Below are positions 36,252 through 45,100 of a DNA stretch of 64,000 nt, piece after piece. The DNA is taken from assembly GCA_027487485.1 (NCBI GenBank), contig JAIYDN010000070.1, forward strand, positions 1 through 64,000, given 5' to 3'. The DNA comes from Planctomycetaceae bacterium. Lineage in GTDB: Bacteria > Planctomycetota > Planctomycetia > Pirellulales > Pirellulaceae. Made by a program: the position numbers and the translations under genes. How positions within the stretch are numbered: position 1 is the first letter of the stretch; the number at the start of each line of letters is the position of its first letter. Under the pieces are notes generated by a model. The model was not told the DNA's origin and made no database searches. It worked only from the letters and a program-made list of their open reading frames with translations.

Positions 36252-37667
36252 TTACCGGATCACGATCTCAAAGGCGTTCGCACGGAAATGGTTGTGCTCA
36301 GGCGCCCCTGAAACAGTCAACGGGAATGCAGCGCCTGGCCCGCCTTCGTACGAAAGTTTCGCTAAGCCTTCTTCCACTTCGTAGATCAAGGGTGTTCGCT
36401 TGTTGATCGACCAATTCACAAGCGGCCAATCCGGACTGGGCAACTCGTTCAAGGCATTGGGAAACCGTCCATTGGCCTTTTGAAATCGCTTGATGGCAAT
36501 TGCGGTTTTCGTCAGTTGCTGTTGGATCGCCACGCGTTCATACGCTGTTGCTAGCTGTGGAACGCTGCTATAAAGCATCGTTAGCAAAATGGTGGAGTAA
36601 CTGAACGGACTTCTCAGAAAATATTCCTCTTCCCACCTTGCAGACCACTTGGAACACCGTTCCGGAAGTCCGGCCATACCTCCATTCGCCAAATCCATCA
36701 TCGACTGATAGTACTGCAGAATTCGCAGATCGTCGCTCGGCAGGCGGGGAATGTACTTCAACGCCTCCAGACCGCTAAATCCATCCCTCGACGTGTAGTC
36801 GTCATCGATCGTCAAAGCCATATTTCGCTCTCCGGCCAGGCATGATTTCCACGATTCGATAGGCTCTCTTTGCTGACTAAGCCACTTTGAAAGAGTTTCC
36901 AACTGTTGATCATTCCATACATCCATCCTTAGTGAGCGATTGATCATTTCATGGGCGATAGCAACTTCTGCCAAGTAAACCAAATCCGTTACCCATATCG
37001 TCTTCGAATCTACGGCAGAAGCGGTTGCCAAGCAGGACTTGATTGACTTAAGTGCTTCCTCCGTGTCCTTCTTCCAAAGCGAGTGCATCGCTTTCAGTTG
37101 CAGTAGTCGACAGACCGACCTGGATTCCTGGTATTGCGGCAAAAGTGTTTCAACACCGCCCCACTGAATGGGCCACCACACCGGTGTTGGATACTCGACT
37201 GCTTCATGGATCTTCAGAATCAGGGGATCGAAAACTTCGAGAAACTCAGCAACCCTTGGCTCACCTGGCCACTCCATGCCGGGGGTAATGTCGATGGGCA
37301 CAAAAACCTCTCCCACAAAGGGCAAGTCCGGTGCAATGCGGGACGAGGCCTCACTCAGGCTAAGCACTTCCAGCCATGCGTCGGTTCCCTCCTTGTGAGT
37401 GTGAGCATCGAACCAGGCGGCCCACGCTTCGTTGTCTAGTGGCTGCCCTTGGGCCTTCAATTGCGTAAGCTCCGCATGCAGCAAACGCGACGCCTTCCAT
37501 TCTCGGTTCGCAAGCCAAATCCCAAAAACCAAGACGACTGCGAACGGGATCAAGCATAACCAAGCCACCCAGCGCAACTTACCTCGAATACCAGGTTTCT
37601 TCGCCGCCATTATTCCCTCCGCAAGATGGTTCGACCTTGTTAACGCCGTCTGTTGAATCGCCTTCAT
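36252..37667 (-). CDS. Membrane-anchored protein of the GntR-ABC operon, unknown
   Basis: 471 residues; family not recognised. One N-terminal membrane helix (WLCLIPFAVVLVFGIWLAN, about 34-53) is followed by a large, mostly helical extracytoplasmic or peripheral part with many Trp residues. The pattern QQQLTKTAIAIKRFQKANGRFPNAL near the C-terminus is common in planctomycete proteins of this layout. The gene overlaps the ABC permease stop by 4 nt, so it is a fixed member of the operon and may act with the transporter. Confidence 0.75.
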   Translation of the reverse strand: MKAIQQTALTRSNHLAEGIMAAKKPGIRGKLRWVAWLCLIPFAVVLVFGIWLANREWKASRLLHAELTQLKAQGQPLDNEAWAAWFDAHTHKEGTDAWLEVLSLSEASSRIAPDLPFVGEVFVPIDITPGMEWPGEPRVAEFLEVFDPLILKIHEAVEYPTPVWWPIQWGGVETLLPQYQESRSVCRLLQLKAMHSLWKKDTEEALKSIKSCLATASAVDSKTIWVTDLVYLAEVAIAHEMINRSLRMDVWNDQQLETLSKWLSQQREPIESWKSCLAGERNMALTIDDDYTSRDGFSGLEALKYIPRLPSDDLRILQYYQSMMDLANGGMAGLPERCSKWSARWEEEYFLRSPFSYSTILLTMLYSSVPQLATAYERVAIQQQLTKTAIAIKRFQKANGRFPNALNELPSPDWPLVNWSINKRTPLIYEVEEGLAKLSYEGGPGAAFPLTVSGAPEHNHFRANAFEIVIR

Positions 37668-40198
37668 TGGGCAGCCTCCTTCGATAGCTTAAGTGCATCT
37701 ATTTGTGTTTCCCATTTCCCGAACCAGCTTCCGCATGGAGATCGGATGGAATCTCGGGAGTTACCATTCATGAAGAATCTCCCTACTTCCTGACGGATCG
37801 CGTCTTGCTTGGCAAGATCGTGGGTGAACAAACATTGAGTAAGATTCCACGCGACTTGATCGATAGCTCGATCTGTCTTCCAGCGAACGGAAGTGAACGG
37901 CTTGGCCAAATCGAATCGGCCTATCTGTCCAACTTGAGAGGTCGAATTTTTGGCTTTGAACCAGTCTAGAACAATGGCCTTGTAACGAATGTCCTGGCGA
38001 GTACGTTTGTCCCGCAAGTATCCGTCCAGATCCCGGAGCAGTTCCTGGCCCAGAAAGTCTTTGGCTTCCTTTTGGTTCAGTTCGTTGAAAAGCCATGCAT
38101 CGTAACGGTCGGCTGTGCGTTGCCCATCCAGGCTAGGCGTGCTTCGAATTCCTTTGCAGATGGCGAGCATGTTCTTCATGGCTCGTCGGTAAAGATCCTG
38201 ATCCGCTTCCGTTTTCTTCGGCCCCTGCAGCTTCATGCGAAGAAGCGTCGTATCGTTGTACAACTGCATCGTCTCATGGCTCTCTTCGATTGAAGTTCCA
38301 GGAAAGAAGCTAGCCATTTGCGTTTCAATGTGTTCTACGCGTTTGGCCATACGTTCGGCGATCGGCAATCGATTCAAACCTGATGTCGTATTGGAATAAC
38401 CAAGAACATTGGACGCAAAACCACTTGGAGGATCCCAAGCCGATACAGGTTTTGCATCAGCGCTTGGAACGCTTGCGTCCGCCACGCTCTCAGCGTCATC
38501 CCCCCCCGCTATCATCATACCCATCCCCCCGCCTTCTGCAGCCATCATGCCGCTGCCAGCACCCATCATGTCCCCTCCGGCATCCGGCGAGACGTCGTTA
38601 GGGTCCACCCAAAAGTTTATCCTGTTGGAAGCGGAATAACTTTTACGGAACAGTTCCGCATCCGCCTGCAGTTTGGCGCGTTGAGCGGGAGCAATCGTCG
38701 GATAGGTGAGGTAGCTGTAGAAGAATGGCAAAAGTGGAATCACAATCGCCATGGTCAACCAAATACCGTGTTCAATCCAAAATCTCTTGGAAACCCGTAG
38801 CTCCATCCATTGCTGCGTGGTTCGGTAGGTCGCTATGAACGGAATCACACAACTGACCAGCAACAGTGCGATGGGTGTTTCGCATTCGGACACGACGAAC
38901 GCTCCGTAGGCAAATGGCACCACTGCAACGATCGGGCAAACAATGGTGGAGACGATCGCACTTCGCAGCGCTTGGCTAGCCCATTGCGAAACGGCATAAA
39001 TGACCCATGCATACGCTGCTACACCCAACAATGCGAACTGCATGACTCGCCGATCTTGATTCGAATCGTGAGTACCCACGATGGAATAGATTCCAATTGC
39101 AGCAGTGATAATCGTGAAGGTCATTAACAGTGAAAACGGGATTGCATGCCTACTGAACCAAACCATGCCCGGTGACACGCCTCGGTCAGCTAAAAATCGA
39201 ACTCGCTGATGCAATGAATCGCCCTGGAAAACAATCACGCCCAGCCCGCAGCAAGCGATGAGAAAACACCCGAGTGCTACTGGATTCGTGTCTTGTCCAT
39301 CCCGTATTCCGTAATCGAAAAAGCTATTGTACGCCAATAAAATGCCCCCAAAGGCACACAGAGCAGTGATCGCAAGCAGTATCCATCGATTCTGCTTAGA
39401 AAACTGCCAGAGCAACGCATACCTAGGTGTCAGTATTTTCGCATAGCCGAACGATTGATCAAAATAGCCCATCGTCTCGTTAGCTCGGCTCTTGGTCCGC
39501 ACGACCCTCTGTGGGCGATACGCTCGGTACGATGCAACCCGCAGTGCAACCAATGCCACCGCACAAAAGGCCAACTGAACCATCAATCGAACCCCATCAG
39601 ACGCACTCCAGAAAGAATCCGCGAGCCAGGAGTCGACCAAGGTTATTAATACAGTGACTGCCACTAAGCCAAGCAGCCCCACTAAGGTGTTGTGAAAATA
39701 CCATGCGCATGCGAGTCCTGCTACGAGGAGAAAGACGGAGTGCAAGAGGTAATAGGTAAACTCGTCACCAGTGACTGCAAAATTCCCTTGGGCGGTGAAA
39801 CTTGAGACACAGACTATAGCCAAGCTTATCACCCACATCGCGATTAGCCCAAACGCCCCAATCAACAATTTGATCCAAGCCTGAAGCGATCCGGGCACTG
39901 GCAAGGAAGCCATCCAATGCAAGGTCCTGGTTTCTCGTTCTTGCCCCACCAGCATAGCGCCGACGCCTGCCGCAAACAAAGTCGGCAATCCCAGAAATGC
40001 GACCGAACGCAACTTACCTGAGGATTCAACTTGTCGAATCATGAAGGCAAGGCAATTCAAACCGATCGAAATCAGTACAAGCATTGCGATCAACGGAGCC
40101 AGCTGCCGTGTTTCCTTCCAGACCAGCTGCCAGACCATCTTCCAACGTGAAGGCGGTGCGAGATACCGGCGGTTCTCCAAAATGGCACTAGGATTCAT
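37664..40198 (-). CDS. Large ABC transporter permease
   Basis: 844 residues from ATG 40198 (overlapping the ATPase stop by 11 nt); the open frame extends to 40408 but that part lies inside the ATPase gene. It has two groups of membrane helices, about 30-250 and 280-510, typical of ABC-2-like exporters that have been duplicated. A hydrophilic C-terminal half from about 535 includes a Met/Gly-rich patch (DMMGAGSGMMAAEGGGMGMM) and a long helical part. The Met-rich patch could bind a soft metal or be a flexible linker. Substrate unknown. Confidence 0.85.
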   Translation of the reverse strand: MNPSAILENRRYLAPPSRWKMVWQLVWKETRQLAPLIAMLVLISIGLNCLAFMIRQVESSGKLRSVAFLGLPTLFAAGVGAMLVGQERETRTLHWMASLPVPGSLQAWIKLLIGAFGLIAMWVISLAIVCVSSFTAQGNFAVTGDEFTYYLLHSVFLLVAGLACAWYFHNTLVGLLGLVAVTVLITLVDSWLADSFWSASDGVRLMVQLAFCAVALVALRVASYRAYRPQRVVRTKSRANETMGYFDQSFGYAKILTPRYALLWQFSKQNRWILLAITALCAFGGILLAYNSFFDYGIRDGQDTNPVALGCFLIACCGLGVIVFQGDSLHQRVRFLADRGVSPGMVWFSRHAIPFSLLMTFTIITAAIGIYSIVGTHDSNQDRRVMQFALLGVAAYAWVIYAVSQWASQALRSAIVSTIVCPIVAVVPFAYGAFVVSECETPIALLLVSCVIPFIATYRTTQQWMELRVSKRFWIEHGIWLTMAIVIPLLPFFYSYLTYPTIAPAQRAKLQADAELFRKSYSASNRINFWVDPNDVSPDAGGDMMGAGSGMMAAEGGGMGMMIAGGDDAESVADASVPSADAKPVSAWDPPSGFASNVLGYSNTTSGLNRLPIAERMAKRVEHIETQMASFFPGTSIEESHETMQLYNDTTLLRMKLQGPKKTEADQDLYRRAMKNMLAICKGIRSTPSLDGQRTADRYDAWLFNELNQKEAKDFLGQELLRDLDGYLRDKRTRQDIRYKAIVLDWFKAKNSTSQVGQIGRFDLAKPFTSVRWKTDRAIDQVAWNLTQCLFTHDLAKQDAIRQEVGRFFMNGNSRDSIRSPCGSWFGKWETQIDALKLSKEAAQ

Positions 40199-41177
40199 AG
40201 TCACCTCCCGCAAGAAGTTCGAGCGACGTTGCTGGAGACTTCGGGCTTTCTGAACGAGCCAACGCATTTTTCTCCTGGGCTTTCGGTGAAACCCCTCGAG
40301 TTGTTGCGATAAAGACTTCTTCCAACGAGGCAGGGCGCGAACGGACTCCATGAACGCCAGCTCGCGATTCCAAGAGCCTTGCCATGTCGTCGGTAAAGCC
40401 TTGCACAATCATGCGTCGCTGCCGACCCGAAGTCTGCTCCGACAGAACCTTGGCCCCCGCATCCAACTGCGGCAGAGCGATCAAAGAATCTTCCAAGCTT
40501 ACGGTTACTTCAAAGACATTCTCTTTGATCGAACTCATCGAATCGCACAGCCGCACCTTGCCTTGATGCAGGATCGCAACTTGATCTGCAACTCGTTCCA
40601 CTTCCGCAATCTGGTGGCTGGACAACAAGACCGTTCGGCCCGTGACAGCTCGATCGACCATGCTTTCCATGAATTCGCGCCGCACATGCGGGTCCAAGCC
40701 CGAAGTCGGTTCGTCCAAGATCAGAAGTTCGGGATCTGGAGCCAACGCCAACGCAAGAGCTACTTTCGCTCGCTGGCCCTTGCTTAGGTTCCGAATTTTA
40801 CGACTTCGAGGCAAGTCGAAATGCGAGATCGATTCGCTGTACCGATCCAAAAAGCCATCTGCATAAAAGGCGGCAGTAAACCAACCGATTTCATCGATCC
40901 GCATCCAATCGTACAAGGCAGGCTGATCCGAGACATAGCCCACCCGCCGCCGGATTTCGAGCGATTCACGCTGCGGATCCAAGCCACACACTTCGGCGCG
41001 ACCGGCAGTCGGTTGTTGGAATCCCGTCAAGATTCGAATCAGGGTTGTCTTGCCCGCACCATTCTCACCCAGTAAGGCAAAGACCGACCCCTGAGGTACC
41101 GTCAAATCGATCCCTTGCAGAGCATCGCAGCCCGAAAACTTCATCTCTAAGCCACTGACAGAAATACAGTTCGCCAT
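40188..41177 (-). CDS. ABC transporter ATP-binding protein
   Basis: 329 residues. Walker A GENGAGKTT, Q-loop TGFQQPTAGR, ABC signature NLSKGQRAKV, Walker B LLILDEPTSGLD and H-loop SSHQ are all present, so it should be an active ATPase of the YtrB/NatA-like group. A C-terminal extension of about 100 residues is less conserved. It starts where the GntR gene stops (1-nt overlap) and overlaps the permease start by 11 nt. Confidence 0.93.
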   Translation of the reverse strand: MANCISVSGLEMKFSGCDALQGIDLTVPQGSVFALLGENGAGKTTLIRILTGFQQPTAGRAEVCGLDPQRESLEIRRRVGYVSDQPALYDWMRIDEIGWFTAAFYADGFLDRYSESISHFDLPRSRKIRNLSKGQRAKVALALALAPDPELLILDEPTSGLDPHVRREFMESMVDRAVTGRTVLLSSHQIAEVERVADQVAILHQGKVRLCDSMSSIKENVFEVTVSLEDSLIALPQLDAGAKVLSEQTSGRQRRMIVQGFTDDMARLLESRAGVHGVRSRPASLEEVFIATTRGVSPKAQEKNALARSESPKSPATSLELLAGGDYES

Positions 41178-41611
41178 TATTTCACCTCGGATGGGTTGGA
41201 GAGATTGCCCGCGTCGCTGATTCTGGCAACGCTGCCATCCAGCTTATTGAGTTGCCTGTGTACGATTTCACGAATATCGTCGGCCTCCAAGCCGCCATGC
41301 AAAGCTTCCGTCAAGGCTGACTTGAGCCTTTCCGCAATCATCGAGCGACGCTGATCGCGACAACGCTTTAGCGAACCACTGCAGACGACCAGCCCTCGAC
41401 CTCGTAACGTTTCCACAATCCCGTCCGCGAGCAAATCTTGATAAGCTCGCGCAACCGTGTTTGGATTGATTGCTAGTTCAATACTTAGAGCCCGAACGCT
41501 GGGAAGCATCTGCCCCACCTTCAGGGTTTCATCCGCAATAGCAAAGGTGACTTGCCGAACAATCTGCTCATAAATCGCCACGCCATTGCTTTCATCGATC
41601 GAAAAGAACAT
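41177..41611 (-). CDS. GntR-family regulator of the YtrA subfamily
   Basis: 144 residues. The winged-helix domain (about 8-75) has LPSVRALSIELAINPNTVARAY, the GntR DNA-recognition motif. A short helical C-terminus (about 80-144) with no large effector domain identifies the YtrA subfamily, whose genes lie beside the ABC transporters they control. AAGAGGGG precedes the ATG. It is the first gene of a four-gene unit and probably represses it by binding the palindrome at 41648-41665. Confidence 0.93.
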   Translation of the reverse strand: MFFSIDESNGVAIYEQIVRQVTFAIADETLKVGQMLPSVRALSIELAINPNTVARAYQDLLADGIVETLRGRGLVVCSGSLKRCRDQRRSMIAERLKSALTEALHGGLEADDIREIVHRQLNKLDGSVARISDAGNLSNPSEVK

Positions 41612-41647
41612 ATCGCGCTTTCCCCTCTTCTGAGTTAGCCAACTGGT

Positions 41648-41683
41648 GTACTGGTTACATAGTACGGCACACGAGATTGTCCA
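41648..41683 (-). promoter_or_regulatory. Predicted sigma-70 promoter with overlapping GntR operator
   Basis: On the minus strand TGGACA (41678-41683), a 16-bp spacer and TATGTA (41656-41661) fit a -35/-10 pair. The palindrome GTACT-N8-AGTAC (41648-41665) covers the -10 box. YtrA-type regulators bind such inverted repeats at their own promoters, so autorepression of the operon is expected. The boxes are read by eye. Confidence 0.6.
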
Positions 41684-41732
41684 GCAAGAGCTTTTTAAAA
41701 AAATTTTGAAGAGATTCCCGGGACTGGGAACC

Positions 41733-42140
41733 TTGAGCCGCAGGCGCTAGCCGCGATGGTGCGTTTATATGGCTCGGTCGCGCATGTTAGGCCCGGAGGG
41801 CCGACATATCCATTGCCGGTGGCGCGAGCCACCGGTTCACAAATCTTAAAAAAGAAAGGCCTGAAGGGCCGACACATTGGCGTCTGTGTCGGCCCTTCAG
41901 GCCTGCAATCATGTCTTTGGCACGTTCCGGTGGCTCGCGCCACCGGCATTGGATGTGCCGGGCTTCCAGCCCTTTCAAAAATGCGCAATTTCAAAAGGCG
42001 CTAGCCGCGATAACCGTATTTGGCAGGGAAACCGTAACGCGGCTAGCGCCCACGGCTCAGTAATTTGCTTGCGCAAACGACAAAGTGAGTGCCATTTGGC
42101 TCACGCCCATGGCTACATCCTGCCGTCCCTCCAGGACTAA
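41733..42140. repeat. Nested palindromic repeat cluster downstream of the oxoprolinase gene
   Basis: The region between the GntR promoter and the oxoprolinase stop has no gene. A large dyad runs from about 41790 to 41975. Its core is a 19-bp perfect inverted repeat (GGCCTGAAGGGCCGACACA at 41858-41876 with its complement at 41885-41903), and each outer arm carries a further palindrome, CCGGTGGCGCGAGCCACCGG and CCGGTGGCTCGCGCCACCGG. GCGGCTAGCGCC-type copies flank it (41733-41755 inverted, 42038-42063 direct), and 42091-42140 matches the repeat at 33611-33658. Confidence 0.85.
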
Positions 42141-42151
42141 CTACATTCCGC

Positions 42152-45100
42152 TCATCCGCCCGACAGCAACGCTTTCCCAAACCCGCCACCACCGGGCGTT
42201 AGGATCAGAATTGATTCACCGGCCTGAAGCATCAACTGCACAGAACTCTCTAAACGATGCGAATTACCCTCGAGATCGATGCGCCAGTTTTCGCCAGGCG
42301 CGCCGGAATCTCCTTGCTCAAGCCCAAACGGCGCTGACGTTCTTCGGCTGGTAACGAGCGAGACTTCTAACGAGCGCAATGCTTGGACTTGTCGAATCAT
42401 GCCATCTCCGCCAGTGTATCGTCCGATTCCTCCACTACCTTGGCGAATGTCGAAGCGAATGAGCCGCACGGGGTATCGCTTCTCAAGAACCTCGACATCG
42501 GTAAGTCGAGTGTTTGTCATATGAGAATGGACGGCATGTTCCCCATCTCCCATCGGCGTTGCCCCCGTCCCGCCACCAATGGTTTCGTAATAACCAAATT
42601 GGGAATCGCCGAACAAGAAGTTGTTCATGGTCCCTTGGCTGGCTGCGGCCAATCCCAACGCACCTAATAAACAATCGACAATCCGCTGGCTGGTTTCGAC
42701 GTTTCCACCGGCGACCGCGGGCCAATTGACTTGCAAGCCTGTACGGCCAGGATTCAAGATGCCATCGGGAATCATAAAGTCCACACATCGCAGCACACCA
42801 GAATTGAGAGGCAACGAATCCGAAAGCGCACAGCGGATGGCATACATTGTGGCAGCCGACACGATCGCCGGATTCGCATTCAGATTGCCACGTGAAACGG
42901 CTCCGGAGCCAGTGAAGTCCACTCGTAATTTTGGTTTTCCTTCTTGGTCCAAATAATGTTCCATCGAGACCACGATTTTCGTTCCATCGTCCATACCATC
43001 AGAGAAAGTCCGCTTGCTGGTTCCTAGCGATCGTATCCAAGCTTGTGTCTTTCGCTCGGATGCTGCTTGTATATGCTCTAAGTATTGCTTGATCACGTGA
43101 ACTCCATACCGATCCGCCAACTCGATCATGGCGATTCGGCCTCGCTGATTGGCTGCTTGCTGAGCGGCTAAATCTGCCAGGTTCTCCGACACGGAACGGG
43201 AAGGATATTGAGATTCCCGAAGCAGCCTTTCAACATCTTCCATGCAATTGCGGCCCGCGTCGACTAACTTCATGGGCGGAATGATAACTCCCTCTTGTCC
43301 AAGCTGAGTCGATGTGGGAGACATCGAACCAGGACATAGGCCGCCAATTTCAGCATGATGAGCTCGACAAGCCACAAAGAAATCAACGCATCCCGAAGAG
43401 GTTTGGCGTTCACCAAGGGAACTCGGCACCATGATCGGCGTGATCACCGTAATGTCCGGCAAGTGCGAGCCACCTTGGTAGGGATCGTTGGTGACGTAGC
43501 AATCCCCATCTTGCATGTCAGGATATTGCTTTAACATGCAGCGTATGGTTTCGCTCATCGCTCCCAGATGGACAGGAACATGAGGTGCGTTGGCGATCAA
43601 GTCCCCGTTTCCTGCAAACACGGCACAGCTAAAATCTCGACGATCCTTCACGTTTACGCTCATGGCGGTTTGTTCAAGCACGATCCCCATTTGATCTGCG
43701 ATGGCTGCAATTCGTTGTGCGAGCACTTCACGCAAGACCGGATCAACGGACTCGCCCGAAGCATTCACATCCGAATCCGAGGAACCATGTTCCTTGAACT
43801 CCAAAGCAATTGAGCAGTTGATCGACCGGGTAATCGAAAGAGTGCGATCGGATAGTACTTCCGCGATCCAACCCTCGTCGATGTAGGTCGTACTTCCTTG
43901 GGACACAATCAGCCCGGGCCCAACCAGCTTACTCCCCGGTGCCAGCTCGTGCCGCTGTGCAATCGCGATTGGCTTCTGGATGGGATTGGCAGCGGGAGCT
44001 TCGCCTTGGGAACTACCATCGTTCCTTCCCGTATTCGTTATCGAGATTTGCTCTGGCAAGTTTTCAGCGGGAACGCGGTACGTGCACTTGATGGAGCAAA
44101 CTTCGATATCTTTACCGGGCCGGACATATCCAAATCGGTTCTGATGTTCCGCAAGAAACTGTGTCGCAAGCAATTGGCCAACTAGCTGTGCGTCTTGAGC
44201 AAGTTGCGAATGGGTCGCAGCGACCATGAGCGATCCTTCTGTACCGGAATACTTGAGCTCCAATTCAATCGATTCCTGAGGGATCGACCAATCGATACGT
44301 TCGTCTTTGAATTCAAGCTTGGCCTCGTCCCGAATGCTTTGCAGCACTTGGCTCCACCCATCAGGCTCGATCGTCCCCAGCGTGGCATAAATGGGTCTCG
44401 AGATGGCCCTTTGCACCGATGCCATTCCCATCCCCAGAGCACTCAGCAGACCTGCTTCCGGTGGATCGATCACATGTTGGATTCCCAGCAGGTCTGCGAT
44501 TTCGCAAATATGCTGTCCCGCGGCACCTCCAAATCCAAGGAGCGAATGTTCACGAGGATCCGCCCCTTGCGAAATGGAGATACTGCGAACGGCGGCTGCC
44601 ATATGTTCGTTGGCGATACGACGAAAGCCATTCCCCAATTCTTCTTCGCTGAATTGGGTAGCACCTGCTGGAACGGTTGCGAGCATGGCCGCAAGCACTT
44701 CTTGCAAACGGCGCGAGGCGGCGTCGCGATCCAAGGGAAATGGAAAGTGCGATTCGGAGATTCGCCCCGCAAGAAGGTTTAGGTCGGTAATCGTAAGTCG
44801 ACCACCGCGACCGTAACAAGCGGGCCCCGGGTCCGCACCAGCGCTTTGAGGCCCCACTCGCAATTGAACTCCGTCAAACCAGCAGACACTCCCACCGCCA
44901 GCAGCCACGGTATGTATGGCAAGGGTCGGAGTCATCATACGAACCCCAGCCTTCACCGTCTCTTGTTCCAACTGGACAGATCCATCGATGCGACAGACGT
45001 CCGTGCTGGTTCCTCCCATATCCAATCCGATGCATTTGGGGATTCCTAACGCTTTGGAATAGGCCTCGATGGCAACCGCCCCTCCCGCAGGTCCCGAAAG

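Noticed and set aside
40199-40408. N-terminal extension of the ABC permease
   Set aside because: It lies inside the ATPase gene in another frame; ATG 40198 gives the normal permease start.
41695-42004. Open frames on both strands over the nested palindrome
   Set aside because: They mirror each other because of the inverted repeat, which is not expected of a real gene.
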